NCBI GenBank assembly: GCA_947624925.1
Contig: CANQMG010000001.1
Location: 1 to 41,940 of the forward strand
Direction of reading: 5' to 3'
Source: an uncultured Clostridia bacterium
GTDB taxonomy: Bacteria; Bacillota; Clostridia; TANB77; CAG-508
Length of the DNA stretch: 41,940 nucleotides
Made by a program: the position numbers and the translations under genes. The notes below the pieces were generated by a model. It was given only the letters and a program-made list of their open reading frames with translations. It was not told where the DNA came from and did not search any database. This document shows, piece by piece, positions 16,707-26,896 of the stretch. Every line of letters starts with the position of its first letter. Within the stretch, counting starts at the first letter, position 1.

Positions 16707-17441
16707 TTATTTACTTGCTATATAATATCCTACTCCTCTTTTTGTTATTAATATTTTAGGAGCAGAGGTGTCTTTTTCTATTTTTTCTCTTATTCTTCTA
16801 ACTGTAACATCTACTGTTCTTATATCTCCATAATATTCATATCCCCAAACCTTTTCAAGTAATATTTCTCTTGTTATAACTTGTCCTGGCTGATTTGCTA
16901 AATATTTTAATACCTCAAATTCACGTAATGTTAAATCTATAACTTCATCTTTAACTTTTACTTCAAATTTGTCTAAATCTATTGCTAAATCTCCAATTAT
17001 TATTTTATGAGTATTATTTACATTTTGTGTTTGAGTATCATTTACAGCTGTAACCTCTGCTTTTCTTAAATTTGCTTTTATTCTAGCAATTAATTCTCTA
17101 ACACTAAAAGGTTTTGTAACATAATCATCTGCACCTAATTCTAATCCCAAAATTTTATCTATTTCTTCATCTCTAGCTGTTAACATTAATATTGGTACAT
17201 TTAATACATTTCTTATTTTTTTACAAACTGTTAATCCATCCATTTTAGGTAGCATTACATCTAATAATATTAAATCTGGTTTTTGTTCTAATGCCATATC
17301 AACAGCTGTTACTCCATCATTTGCCTCAATTGTATTGTATCCTTCTTTTTGAAGATTACATACCAACATATCTACAATTAGTTTTTCATCATCAACTATT
17401 AATATGGTCTTTTTTTCTTTATTTACTTCATTTTCTTCCAT
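16707..17441 (-). CDS. walR: Response regulator WalR (OmpR/PhoB family)
   Basis: DNA-binding response regulator of the essential cell-wall two-component system. The 244 residues comprise a receiver domain with phosphorylation site Asp61 in LILLDVMLP and Lys110 in TKPF, then a Gln/Asn-rich linker (about 128-142) and a winged-helix domain. The C-terminal VWGYEYYGDIRTVDVTVRR signature is the WalR/YycF hallmark. The ATG at 17441 is chosen because AAAGGTGG precedes it; the in-frame ATG six codons upstream lies within that ribosome binding site region. walK follows at 72 bp, then the Ig-repeat and GGDEF genes. Confidence 0.93.
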   Translation of the reverse strand: MEENEVNKEKKTILIVDDEKLIVDMLVCNLQKEGYNTIEANDGVTAVDMALEQKPDLILLDVMLPKMDGLTVCKKIRNVLNVPILMLTARDEEIDKILGLELGADDYVTKPFSVRELIARIKANLRKAEVTAVNDTQTQNVNNTHKIIIGDLAIDLDKFEVKVKDEVIDLTLREFEVLKYLANQPGQVITREILLEKVWGYEYYGDIRTVDVTVRRIREKIEKDTSAPKILITKRGVGYYIASK

Positions 17442-17474
17442 AAAAGTTCCACCTTTCATGATATTTATATGAAC

Positions 17475-17503
17475 ATAATATCATATTAATAGAATTTATA
17501 CAA
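17475..17503 (-). promoter_or_regulatory. Predicted walR promoter
   Basis: On the minus strand, TTGTAT (17498-17503), a 17-bp spacer and TATTAT (17475-17480), in the 87-bp gap after the glucan synthase gene. Four of six and five of six bases match the consensus. Confidence 0.5.
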
Positions 17504-17528
17504 TATTTTTTAAAATATTTTTATAGAA

Positions 17529-20500
17529 TTACATTATTACTTCTACATCATATATTTTATTATTATCTATTAATCTTATTTTTTTATCTTCTATTTCTTC
17601 TCCATTAATTTTTAACTGTGTTATACCTGTAGATTTTTGATTTGGATTTTCTATTTTTATATTATATAAACTACTTTTATATCTATATTGTATACTGTAA
17701 TTTTTCCAATCTGATGGAATACATGGTTTAATCTCCATAATATTATTATAAATTTTAAGACCTAATATATTTTCTATACCAGCTTTATATAACCAGCTAC
17801 TAGAACCTGTATACCATGTCCAACCTCCTCTACCTAATAAGTTTCCGCTTCCATATATATCTGCTGCTACAACATATGGCTCTACTTTGTAAATCTTTAC
17901 AGCATCTATTGTTTTAGAATGTTCTATTGGATTTATAAGTCTAAAGTATTCATCTGCTTTTTGTGCATTTTCTAAAATACAAAAAGCAATTATACTCCAT
18001 ATTGCACCATGTGTGTATTGTCCACCATTTTCTCTTACTCCTGGCAAATATTTTTGTATATATCCTGGATTAATTTTGCCATGCTCAAATGGTGGTGTTA
18101 GAAGTTTTATTATTCCTGCTTCTTTATCTATTAAATATTTTTCCATATTTTCCATTGCTATATATTTTTTATCATTGTCTCCTGCATTTGATATTACTGA
18201 CCAACTTTGTGCTATATTATCTATTTTACATTCCTCATTTGTTATACTTCCTAATATATCTCCTTCATCTGTAAATGCTCTTCTAAACCAACTGCCATCC
18301 CATCCATTTGTATTAAGATTTTTCTTTAATTTTATTTTTATTTGTTCATATTTTTTTACTAATTCTTCATCGTTTCTATATTTTAAAATATTTATAAATC
18401 TATCTAATATATTATATAAGAAAAATCCAAGCCACACACTTTCTCCTATTCCTTTATTTCCTACATTGCTAAATCCATCATTCCAGTCTCCAGAACCAAT
18501 TTTGGGCAAACCATTTTTACCAAAGTCTAATGACTTTTCTATTGCTTTTAAGCAATGCTTATATATTGTTTCTTTTATATTTGATTCTTCGTATAAATCA
18601 TATCTTTCGTCTTCATCTTGTCCTAGTTTTTCACCTTGTAAATAAGGTACTTCAATATCAAGTATGCTCCTATCTCCTGTAAATTCTATATATTCACACA
18701 CAACATATACTAACCATAATAAATCGTCTGAAAATTTAGTTCTTATTCCTCTTTTAGTTTCGTCATGCCACCAATGCAAAACATCTCCTTCTATAAATTG
18801 ATGGCTAGCATGTTTTATTATTTGATTTTTCATTATTTGAGTATCTATATATTTTAAACCTAATGTATCTTGTAATTGATCTCTAAATCCAAATGCTCCA
18901 CCAGATTGATAGTACCCGCTTCTAGCCCACATTCTAGATACTATGGTTTGATATACTGCCCAACCATTTAATAATATATTTGTTGATTCTACAGGAGTAT
19001 TAACTTGCAATTTTCTTATAAGATTATTCCAATATTGTTTTACTTTATTTAATTCTTCTTTGCATTTATCTATATTTTTATATTTAATTAATATATCTTT
19101 TATTTTTTCTGTATCTTCTTCCACTCCTAGTGCAAAATATATTTCTTTTTCTTCATAGGCATTTAGTTCAATATTTATTTCTATAACCATACATGTTGAT
19201 TTTCCTATACTATCTTTTAAATCTAAATTATTATATAAATAATCTGGACTGTATATATCTCCTTCTCCAAAGAACTTTTCTTTATCTGACATATATGCTT
19301 TTATTTGTTCATTACTTGAAATATATAACAATTCATTTTCTTTTCTATCAAAATATTTTTTTGCATACATATAGTTAAATTCTTTTTTTGCTTCAATATA
19401 ACCATCTGACTTTATTTCATCTTCGTCTAAAACAGGTTTTATATAATAAACTAATTTTAGTCTTCTAGATGATGGCATAGTATTTTTTATTTTTATTAAA
19501 TTAATTTTTAATGAATCTTCATTTGGAACAAATATCTCATCTTCTTGAATTATTCCCATATTGCATTGTATATATTTTGCATAACCAAATCCATATTTAA
19601 CATAATGGGTAAATTTACCACCAATTGTACATATCTCTTTTGTTTCTTCATCTTTTATATAAATTATTTCAGATGGGGTATCTATTATTGGATCATTTGC
19701 CCAAGCTGTAAGTCTATTTAATCTACTATTTTTACTCCATGTATAACCTCCTAAGCTTTCTGTTACAACTGTACCAAATTTTTTATTTGATAATATATGG
19801 CTCCAACATAACGGTGTTGGATTTTCTATACTCGTTTTTATTATATATTCTTTTCCATCTTCACTAAATCCACCATATCCATTATAGTATTTTAAATTTT
19901 TCATATCTATATTAATAATATCTTCTTCTTTAAAATCTATATCTTTTGGCTTTATAACTTCTGGCCTAACTTTATTTTCTTTTAAATATTTTTCTTCTAA
20001 TTCCTCTATATTATCTTTTATATTTCCAAATGTTGCATCGATTACAAAATTTGCTCTTATTGTAAACATTTCTTCATCTTCTATTTCATTTGAATTAATT
20101 ATAAATATTCCTCCAAACGTATTTTTTAAATATTCTATTTGGTTGTTTTGTATCTGAGTTTCTATTGCATCTTTTACATATTTTTCATATACATTCTGTT
20201 CTTTATTTAATACAACTAATTCAATATTTATATTTTTAGCTCTATAATATTCATAAGCCTTTAATATATTTTCTATAACATATATTTCACTTATTTCCTT
20301 AATTTTAACAAGCAATATTGGTAATTCTCCAGAAATTCCATATTTCCACAAATCACTTTGTAAATAATTTTTGTTTTGTATATTTTTTAAATATACACTT
20401 CTTAATGGATTGTTAAATATTAAATAAGAAAGCAATCTTTGGTATTCTATTATATCATCGCCACTAACTCTTAGATATCTTGCTTCTTCTTCCGTTCTTA

Positions 20501-23500
20501 CCTTTGATAATTCAAATGTCCTTTTTACCTTTTCTTCATTTTTATATTCTCTTATATTATTTTCTACAACTTGTTTACTTTCTGAGACTGCAATTACTAG
20601 ATTTAATTCTATCTCTTCTTCTGGTTTTATACTTACAGTTTTTTTAAGTGCAATTATTGGATCAGTTACTAAACCAATATTGTTACTAAACGGCTCAGAT
20701 TTTTCTATCTTTCTAGGTATATTATGTTCTAATCTACCATAAAGTTTTTCTTTATTTATTTCAAACTCTAATTCCCCTAAGGTATCAACACTTGCAAATA
20801 AATTTACACCAAGGTATATATCTTTACCATTTCTATCATTTCTTTTTATAATTAAATAATCTTTATTTTCTGCTATTTCATATTTTAGAAATAAATTATT
20901 AAATGCTTTATGTGCATAATCTTGTCCTTGAGTAGATAGAACTGGCTCTAAAACACCTGTTACTTCTAATATTTCTTCAAAATTGCCATTATTTTTTATT
21001 TTAATATTTCTTATTTCTATTGCATCATTAGGATCTGTAATGATTTTAGTTTTTGTCTGTATATTTTCATCTATTCTTTTAAACATATCCATATCAGGCG
21101 AAAATTCTATTTTATACTTATCTGGCTTTTTACCTAAATTTGTATATGTGTTTGTCCATATTTTTTTTGTTCTAGTATTTTTTATATAGAATAATATACC
21201 TTGATTTGTTTCATCTGTTCTTTTAAATCTATTAATTAATATATCTTTATATTTACTAAATCCTAATCCGAAATCATTTACACATACTGTATATTTTTCA
21301 TTAGATATTACATTAGAAATATTTAAATCTCTATTAATATCTTTATATTCTCTTATAGAATAATTATTATATCCTAAATATTTTATCTTTTGAACTTTTT
21401 CTTTTTTATTTTTAGTAATTATAACATTATCTGGCATTCTTTCTTGTAATAATATATCTATTGATTGTATTTGAGGATTATCCATAAACCTTTTTGGTAA
21501 TATATTATTATTAATTAAATTATTAATAGAAAGCAATATTAATGCTTGATGATGCGCCATATATGTTTTTACTATAACGTTATCTTTATTTATAGGTATT
21601 CTAGCTGGAGTATAATCTATTGCTTCATAAAATCCATATTTATTATACATACCTAAATCTTGCAATCTTTTTAGATTTTTTAGTACACCTTTTGTATCAT
21701 CTCCTATTGCAAGAATAGTTCCATAAGATGATACTACCATTTCATCAGCTAAACCTCTTTTTAAACCTAGCCATGGTATTCCAAATGCCTTATACTGATA
21801 ATTATTATTTAAGTCTTTTAAATTAAAGGCAGATTCAGATATTCCCCATGGAATACCTAGCTTTTCGCAATATTTTTTTTGAGACATTATCATAAATTTA
21901 CATGATTCGTCTAATAAACTACCTGGATATTTAATAATATTTATATTTGGCATTAAGTATTCAAAAGCTGTTCCAGACCAGGATATAAGTCCCTTAAATC
22001 TATTTAGTAAAGTAAGAGTTCTACTTAGATTATGCCAATGCTCTACAGGAATATCTTTTTTTGCTATAGCTATAAGGCTTGCTTGTCTTGCTTCTGATGC
22101 TAGCAAATCATAATATGAATCCGTTAATTTATTTTCTTCAGTATTAAATCCTATTGATAACAATCTTTTTTTCTTATCATATAAATAACTAAAATCTGTA
22201 TTATTTATTATTGTGCTTACTGAATTAATCATATTATTAATTTCATATTTGTTTTCATCACTTTCTTCCATATATATTTGTTTTAAAAAACTTTTTAAAA
22301 CATACATATATCCTACAAAATTTCCACTATCTACTGTTGATACATAATTTGGTTTTAATGGCTCAAGAGTTTTTATATTATACCAGTTATATAAATGTCC
22401 ATTCCATTTTGAAAGTTTTTCAATTGTTATTAACATATTTTTTATAAGTTCTAATGCTTTTCCCTTTTCTATAAATCTAAGATCATATGCCGAAATAACA
22501 CACATAACACCTAACCCTATATTAGTAGATGAAGTTCTATCTACAACTTTCTTTACTCTATCTTCCTGGTAATTGTCTGGTGGAAGATAATTATTCTGTT
22601 CATTTATATATTCTTCAAAAAAGCTCCATGTTCTTCTTGCAATGTCTAATATATATTCTTCATCCTTTTTACTAATATGTTGTACTTTATTTAAATTAAT
22701 ACTTATATACCAAGCTGTCAGCGGTGCTAAAATCCATAAAATTGACAGAATATATAGCCAGAAGAATTCCGAAATATATTTACATGCAATTATAAAAGAA
22801 AAAATCCCAATAATTAAATTTACTGATATTGCTTTGTAATAAGATTTTAAGCTAGATTCCGCATTTCTTTCTGATTCATCTGATGTTGTCCATTCTAGTA
22901 AATTTTGTTTAGATTTATACATTCTGTATAATGTTCTTATTATTGCATCTAAAGATATATATGCTTTATATGGCAATAAAGATAAACTTATAACTGCTCT
23001 TAGTATACTTCCCTTTATACCAGAAATATTTCTTGCAAAATTGTATTGTTTCTCCATTCCTTGTTTTTTAAATACTATATAATTTATAATATCTAAAATT
23101 GGCGTTATAAATATTGATATTAATACTATAAGTGTCAAATAATTTAAATTTATATTAAATATTATTTTTGTTATTTCAATAAATATAATTTCTAAAACTA
23201 TATTAGTTTCTAACAAACTTCTTCTTAAATTATCTATAATTTTGAATTTTGATATCTCATTTATAGGATTATTTATTATTTTCCCATCTTTATCTTTTAT
23301 TTTTGATTTAAGCCATCTTATAATTTGCCAATCTCCTCTAATCCATCTATGAAGTCTAGATATAAAAGAATTATATTTAGTTGGGTAACCATCTAAAAGC
23401 ATAATATCAGATGCTAAGCCACATCTTAAATAGATTCCTTCCAATAAATCATGACTTAAAACAGTATTTTCTGGAATTACATTTTTTAAAACCTTAGAAA

Positions 23501-25619
23501 AAACCTCTAAATTATATATTCCTTTACCTGTGTAAATTCCTTCTCCAAAGTTATCTTGATAAATATCAGAAATAGCATTTGTATAAAGATCTGTCCCTCC
23601 AAGTCCTGCAAATATTTTTGTAAATAAACTTTTTACACATATATTTAAATTTACTCCAACACGTGGCTGTAATATTCCATACCCATCAATTACTATGTTT
23701 TTTTCTTTATCAATTACAGGTTCATTTAATATGTGTGCCATAGCACCTACTAATTTTAGCCCAGATTCTAATACTAGTTCTGTATCTGCATCTAGTGTTA
23801 TAATATATTTAATTTTAGGTATTTGCTGTTTTATTGTATTTGCATAAAATATATCTTTTATATTTCCCAAAAGATATTCATTAAATTGTGTAAGTAATCC
23901 TCTTTTTCTTTCCCAACCTAAATAACATTTTTCACTTTGGTTCCAACTTCTTTTTCTGTATATAAAATTAAATTTATTAAATTCTTCATCTGGATATTTT
24001 TTATTTAATTTTTCAGATATTTCTATTCCTTTTTGGATTACTTCTTTGTCAAAATCCTCATTTATTTTATCTGAAGAACTGCAATCTCCAAGAAGTGTAA
24101 AATATATATTATCTGATTTATTTCCAAGGTAATATACTTCTAATTTTTTCATCATCTCTTCTACTTGTTTAGCAGATTTTAAAATTGTTGGAATAACAAC
24201 CATTGTTTTATATTCATTAGGAATTCCCTGTGTAAAATCTAATTTAGGTATTATTTTACTTTTTATAGTTTTATTAAGTATATACTGCATAACATCCATA
24301 ACAATTTGAATAATTGGAATAAATATAAGAAGCATCTCTATTATTGATATAATCAGTCTATTTGTTTTTAAAATTATATATATTCCAGTTAAAAGTGTTA
24401 TTAAGCTAGATATTAAAAGTATAGTTCCAACATACATTCTTTCTTTATTTTTAATTTTATTATTTTGCTTTTGCCCTAAACTATTTTTTAAATTCTCTAT
24501 TCCATCACCAATAAGAAAATATCCAATATGAGTTTTTTTAGTTTTTACTTGTTTTTGATTTTCTTTTTCTGATAATTCTAATGCTTTAGTTGCAACATAT
24601 ATTTCTGAAGTTTTAGTTTTCTTAGAAAGTTCCTTTATTTTATTTCTATAATAATCTTTAGTTTTATTATCCATCTTGTTATATACACCTGCAGGATCAT
24701 TTTTTAATATTTCTTCAACACCATTTATTTTTTCAAATATTTCTAAGAAATTAGTCCTTTGTAAATCCTTTATACTTTTTATACAATTTCCTATTGTAAC
24801 CTTATTTAATGCAATATCAAAATGTTCTTTTTTTATTATCTCAGAAATACTAGAACCTATTTTTTCAACTTGTTCTTCTAAAATTCTTAAATATGGCATA
24901 GCCTGTCTTCCATATAATTTTAATTTATATGATAAATACTCTATAAAAGTATTTTTCATTTGATTTGGTTGTATTGAACTATTACTATTTACAAAATGAT
25001 ACTTAAATTTTTGACTGCTTGTGTCTTTACTCTCTACAAGTCTTTCAATTAAACTTTCTACCTTATATTTTTGTATTTGGGAATAATATATTTTCTCACA
25101 TACATCTCTTATATGCTCAATTATAGAAATATAAAAAAATACAGATATATTCCATATTTCTTCCATATTTAATGTCTTTTTTCTTTGATATGCTGTTATG
25201 AAATCTTTCAAATTAGCATCATCTATTTTTCCGTCTGTTGCTCCAACAATTTGCGCTGCTATAACATATACTCTTGCAAATCCTTTATAACTTCCATTTG
25301 ACAGTCCAGGAAAACTTTTATATTTTTTTAATGTCATTTCTTTTTTTATATTTTTATATGTTTCTTCAATTATATAATAATTATCTAAAAGCCACTCTCC
25401 AGCAGGATGTATATTAATTTTTAATTTCATATGATTATTTAGAATTTCATATGTTTTTGTAATAAATTTAAAATTATCATCTAATCTTGGAATTGGATAC
25501 GTTTGTTTATCTGAATTTTTCTTAAGCATATTGTCTGATGCAAATTTTTCTAGGTAATTTTCTAATTGATATTTATCTAAAACAGCTCCTTTTATATTTA
25601 AAAATTTTTTTGAATTCAA
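17529..25619 (-). CDS. ndvB: Cyclic beta-1,2-glucan synthase-like giant protein (NdvB type)
   Basis: A very large membrane enzyme of about 2,696 residues, close to the 2,800-2,900 of studied cyclic glucan synthases. Order (approximate): N-terminal region 1-395; two transmembrane segments 399-448; glycosyltransferase domain 470-770 with DADTEL (about 613) and the RLHRWIRGDW block (about 761); further transmembrane segments about 810-975; glycoamylase-like domain about 997-1360; then two GH94-type modules, the last with GYYQSGGAFGFRDQLQD (about 2240) and the catalytic GSGDWNDG (about 2382). In Brucella and Rhizobium these parts start, extend, cyclise and trim beta-1,2-glucan. Whether the product here is cyclic is not known. 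I prefer the TTG at 25619, 8 bases after AAGGAG, over the GTG at 25628, which overlaps the ribosome binding site. It lies directly upstream of walR and divergent from the small-protein operon. Confidence 0.88.
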   Translation of the reverse strand: MNSKKFLNIKGAVLDKYQLENYLEKFASDNMLKKNSDKQTYPIPRLDDNFKFITKTYEILNNHMKLKINIHPAGEWLLDNYYIIEETYKNIKKEMTLKKYKSFPGLSNGSYKGFARVYVIAAQIVGATDGKIDDANLKDFITAYQRKKTLNMEEIWNISVFFYISIIEHIRDVCEKIYYSQIQKYKVESLIERLVESKDTSSQKFKYHFVNSNSSIQPNQMKNTFIEYLSYKLKLYGRQAMPYLRILEEQVEKIGSSISEIIKKEHFDIALNKVTIGNCIKSIKDLQRTNFLEIFEKINGVEEILKNDPAGVYNKMDNKTKDYYRNKIKELSKKTKTSEIYVATKALELSEKENQKQVKTKKTHIGYFLIGDGIENLKNSLGQKQNNKIKNKERMYVGTILLISSLITLLTGIYIILKTNRLIISIIEMLLIFIPIIQIVMDVMQYILNKTIKSKIIPKLDFTQGIPNEYKTMVVIPTILKSAKQVEEMMKKLEVYYLGNKSDNIYFTLLGDCSSSDKINEDFDKEVIQKGIEISEKLNKKYPDEEFNKFNFIYRKRSWNQSEKCYLGWERKRGLLTQFNEYLLGNIKDIFYANTIKQQIPKIKYIITLDADTELVLESGLKLVGAMAHILNEPVIDKEKNIVIDGYGILQPRVGVNLNICVKSLFTKIFAGLGGTDLYTNAISDIYQDNFGEGIYTGKGIYNLEVFSKVLKNVIPENTVLSHDLLEGIYLRCGLASDIMLLDGYPTKYNSFISRLHRWIRGDWQIIRWLKSKIKDKDGKIINNPINEISKFKIIDNLRRSLLETNIVLEIIFIEITKIIFNINLNYLTLIVLISIFITPILDIINYIVFKKQGMEKQYNFARNISGIKGSILRAVISLSLLPYKAYISLDAIIRTLYRMYKSKQNLLEWTTSDESERNAESSLKSYYKAISVNLIIGIFSFIIACKYISEFFWLYILSILWILAPLTAWYISINLNKVQHISKKDEEYILDIARRTWSFFEEYINEQNNYLPPDNYQEDRVKKVVDRTSSTNIGLGVMCVISAYDLRFIEKGKALELIKNMLITIEKLSKWNGHLYNWYNIKTLEPLKPNYVSTVDSGNFVGYMYVLKSFLKQIYMEESDENKYEINNMINSVSTIINNTDFSYLYDKKKRLLSIGFNTEENKLTDSYYDLLASEARQASLIAIAKKDIPVEHWHNLSRTLTLLNRFKGLISWSGTAFEYLMPNINIIKYPGSLLDESCKFMIMSQKKYCEKLGIPWGISESAFNLKDLNNNYQYKAFGIPWLGLKRGLADEMVVSSYGTILAIGDDTKGVLKNLKRLQDLGMYNKYGFYEAIDYTPARIPINKDNVIVKTYMAHHQALILLSINNLINNNILPKRFMDNPQIQSIDILLQERMPDNVIITKNKKEKVQKIKYLGYNNYSIREYKDINRDLNISNVISNEKYTVCVNDFGLGFSKYKDILINRFKRTDETNQGILFYIKNTRTKKIWTNTYTNLGKKPDKYKIEFSPDMDMFKRIDENIQTKTKIITDPNDAIEIRNIKIKNNGNFEEILEVTGVLEPVLSTQGQDYAHKAFNNLFLKYEIAENKDYLIIKRNDRNGKDIYLGVNLFASVDTLGELEFEINKEKLYGRLEHNIPRKIEKSEPFSNNIGLVTDPIIALKKTVSIKPEEEIELNLVIAVSESKQVVENNIREYKNEEKVKRTFELSKVRTEEEARYLRVSGDDIIEYQRLLSYLIFNNPLRSVYLKNIQNKNYLQSDLWKYGISGELPILLVKIKEISEIYVIENILKAYEYYRAKNINIELVVLNKEQNVYEKYVKDAIETQIQNNQIEYLKNTFGGIFIINSNEIEDEEMFTIRANFVIDATFGNIKDNIEELEEKYLKENKVRPEVIKPKDIDFKEEDIINIDMKNLKYYNGYGGFSEDGKEYIIKTSIENPTPLCWSHILSNKKFGTVVTESLGGYTWSKNSRLNRLTAWANDPIIDTPSEIIYIKDEETKEICTIGGKFTHYVKYGFGYAKYIQCNMGIIQEDEIFVPNEDSLKINLIKIKNTMPSSRRLKLVYYIKPVLDEDEIKSDGYIEAKKEFNYMYAKKYFDRKENELLYISSNEQIKAYMSDKEKFFGEGDIYSPDYLYNNLDLKDSIGKSTCMVIEINIELNAYEEKEIYFALGVEEDTEKIKDILIKYKNIDKCKEELNKVKQYWNNLIRKLQVNTPVESTNILLNGWAVYQTIVSRMWARSGYYQSGGAFGFRDQLQDTLGLKYIDTQIMKNQIIKHASHQFIEGDVLHWWHDETKRGIRTKFSDDLLWLVYVVCEYIEFTGDRSILDIEVPYLQGEKLGQDEDERYDLYEESNIKETIYKHCLKAIEKSLDFGKNGLPKIGSGDWNDGFSNVGNKGIGESVWLGFFLYNILDRFINILKYRNDEELVKKYEQIKIKLKKNLNTNGWDGSWFRRAFTDEGDILGSITNEECKIDNIAQSWSVISNAGDNDKKYIAMENMEKYLIDKEAGIIKLLTPPFEHGKINPGYIQKYLPGVRENGGQYTHGAIWSIIAFCILENAQKADEYFRLINPIEHSKTIDAVKIYKVEPYVVAADIYGSGNLLGRGGWTWYTGSSSWLYKAGIENILGLKIYNNIMEIKPCIPSDWKNYSIQYRYKSSLYNIKIENPNQKSTGITQLKINGEEIEDKKIRLIDNNKIYDVEVIM

Positions 25620-25787
25620 TTTTTCCACTCCTTATGTAGTTTTTAATTTATTTTTTCCTAAGCTGTTTTTTTTATGCAGTTTTGTTAATTATTAATATTT
25701 TTAGTGGAATTGTAACATTTTATTTTTTTTTTAATAATATAAATATTATAGGTAAAGTATATTGATGTTAGATTGGGGGATTTTAAA

Positions 25788-25937
25788 TTGAATAATATGG
25801 ATATAAATAAAATACTTTCTGTTTTATCTAAGATGGATAAAAAGGATTTAGAAGTTGGAATTGCAAAAGCAAACGAGATATTAAATTCAAAAGATAAAGA
25901 TGAAATTATTAATAAAATAAAAAATTCAAACAAATAG
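25788..25937 (+). CDS. Small acidic/basic hypothetical protein, first gene of a three-gene operon
   Basis: A 49-codon frame starting with TTG at 25788, 7-8 bases after GGGGGA; an ATG three codons later (25797) is an alternative. The product is rich in Lys, Asp, Asn and Ile (MDINKILSVLSKMDKKDLEV and so on) and looks helical, with no membrane segment or signal peptide. The next gene starts 22 bp later with a strong GGAGGG, so the three plus-strand genes form one operon. I do not recognise a family. The frame is short, but start site, codon use and operon position support it. Confidence 0.6.
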   Translation: MNNMDINKILSVLSKMDKKDLEVGIAKANEILNSKDKDEIINKIKNSNK

Positions 25938-25959
25938 TTTATAGATGTGGAGGGTTTGT

Positions 25960-26418
25960 ATGAATAATGAAGATATGTCTGATATAATGAAAAATTTTAG
26001 TAGTTTATTAGAAGGCAAGCAATTACCTGAAAATATGCAAGAAATTCTAAACAATCTTAAAAATTCTAGTGAAAATGATACAGATAATAATTCAAATACA
26101 AACAGTTCATCTAATAATATAGACCCCGAAATGGTTAACAATTTAATAAACATGTTTGGCAATAATTCTAAAGAAAATACAAATAAAACAAATAACTCAA
26201 ATTCTTCAAATATTGATATTGAAACAATTATGAAAATGAAAACAATTATAGATGAAATAAATAACACTCAAAATGATCCTAGAGCTAATTTGTTACTTTC
26301 TTTAAAACCATATTTAAAAGACAGTAGAAAAGATAAGGTAGAACAATATATAAAGCTTTTAAATATGGGAAAAGTCGCTCGTGTTTTTAATATAAACGGT
26401 GGTGGTAAAAACAAATGA
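25960..26418 (+). CDS. Hypothetical protein, Asn/Ser-rich with conserved-looking C-terminus
   Basis: A 152-residue soluble protein. The N-terminal third is helical (NMQEILNNLKN), the middle (about 35-85) is an Asn/Ser-rich low-complexity linker, and the last 50 residues (DPRANLLLSLKPYLKDSR onward, KDKVEQYIKLLNMGKVARVF) look like a compact helical, basic module, probably the functional part. The start is the ATG at 25960, with GGAGGG at 5 bases; five further in-frame codons upstream are not supported. It overlaps the next gene by 4 bases (ATGA). I cannot assign a function. Confidence 0.7.
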   Translation: MNNEDMSDIMKNFSSLLEGKQLPENMQEILNNLKNSSENDTDNNSNTNSSSNNIDPEMVNNLINMFGNNSKENTNKTNNSNSSNIDIETIMKMKTIIDEINNTQNDPRANLLLSLKPYLKDSRKDKVEQYIKLLNMGKVARVFNINGGGKNK

Positions 26419-26747
26419 TGTTTAATTATCCATTTTTTGGTTTTCCATATACTAGGAATTACAACAGATACTATAAATATAATAAATATTACTCAAATAA
26501 TTTAAATAATTATATTGATTATAATAAATATAAAGAAAATAATTCTTCAAAAAATAATTTTACAAATGAAAATACTAAAAATGTACAAGATAATAAAGAA
26601 AGCGATAAAAGGGAAGCTTTTGAGATTTTTGGATTAAAATTATATTCAGATGATATTTTAATTTTATGCTTAATTTTCTTTTTGTATAATGAAGGAGTAA
26701 AAGACACAGAATTATTTATTTCTTTAATTTTACTTTTGCTTACGTAA
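26415..26747 (+). CDS. Hypothetical Tyr/Asn-rich protein with hydrophobic C-terminal tail
   Basis: A 110-residue protein, third gene of the small-protein operon, starting within the stop region of its neighbour. Residues 1-40 are rich in Tyr and Asn (aromatic-polar, coat-like in composition), about 40-70 are charged, and the last 40 (FEIFGLKLYSDDILILCLIF onward) form one or two hydrophobic segments that could anchor it in a membrane. There is no signal peptide. The composition recalls proteins of spore coats or membranes in Clostridia, but no motif proves that. A clean terminator follows at 26794. Confidence 0.65.
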   Translation: MMFNYPFFGFPYTRNYNRYYKYNKYYSNNLNNYIDYNKYKENNSSKNNFTNENTKNVQDNKESDKREAFEIFGLKLYSDDILILCLIFFLYNEGVKDTELFISLILLLLT

Positions 26748-26793
26748 AAATATAAAAGAAGAAAATTAGAGTTTCTTAGTTTTAGAAAGTATG

Positions 26794-26830
26794 AGAGTAT
26801 CAAAACACACTTTATGATACTCTTTTATTA
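26794..26830 (+). terminator. Terminator of the small-protein operon
   Basis: Perfect 9-bp stem AGAGTATCA (26794-26802) with TGATACTCT (26815-26823), 12-base loop, then TTTATTA. It lies about 47 bp after the third gene. Confidence 0.8.
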
Positions 26831-26896
26831 ATATATACTCCTAAAAAAAAATATATATATATTATTCCTAAAAAAAGAAATTTTAGTAAAATTTAC

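Noticed and set aside
18013..18645. 210-codon plus-strand frame opposite the glucan synthase
   Set aside because: It is a shadow of the conserved GH94 domain on the other strand, with no ribosome binding site and an unlikely Ser/Phe/Pro-rich composition.
25685..26267. Two minus-strand frames opposite the small-protein operon
   Set aside because: They are antisense shadows rich in Ile, Phe and Ser; the plus-strand genes have ribosome binding sites, an overlap and a terminator.
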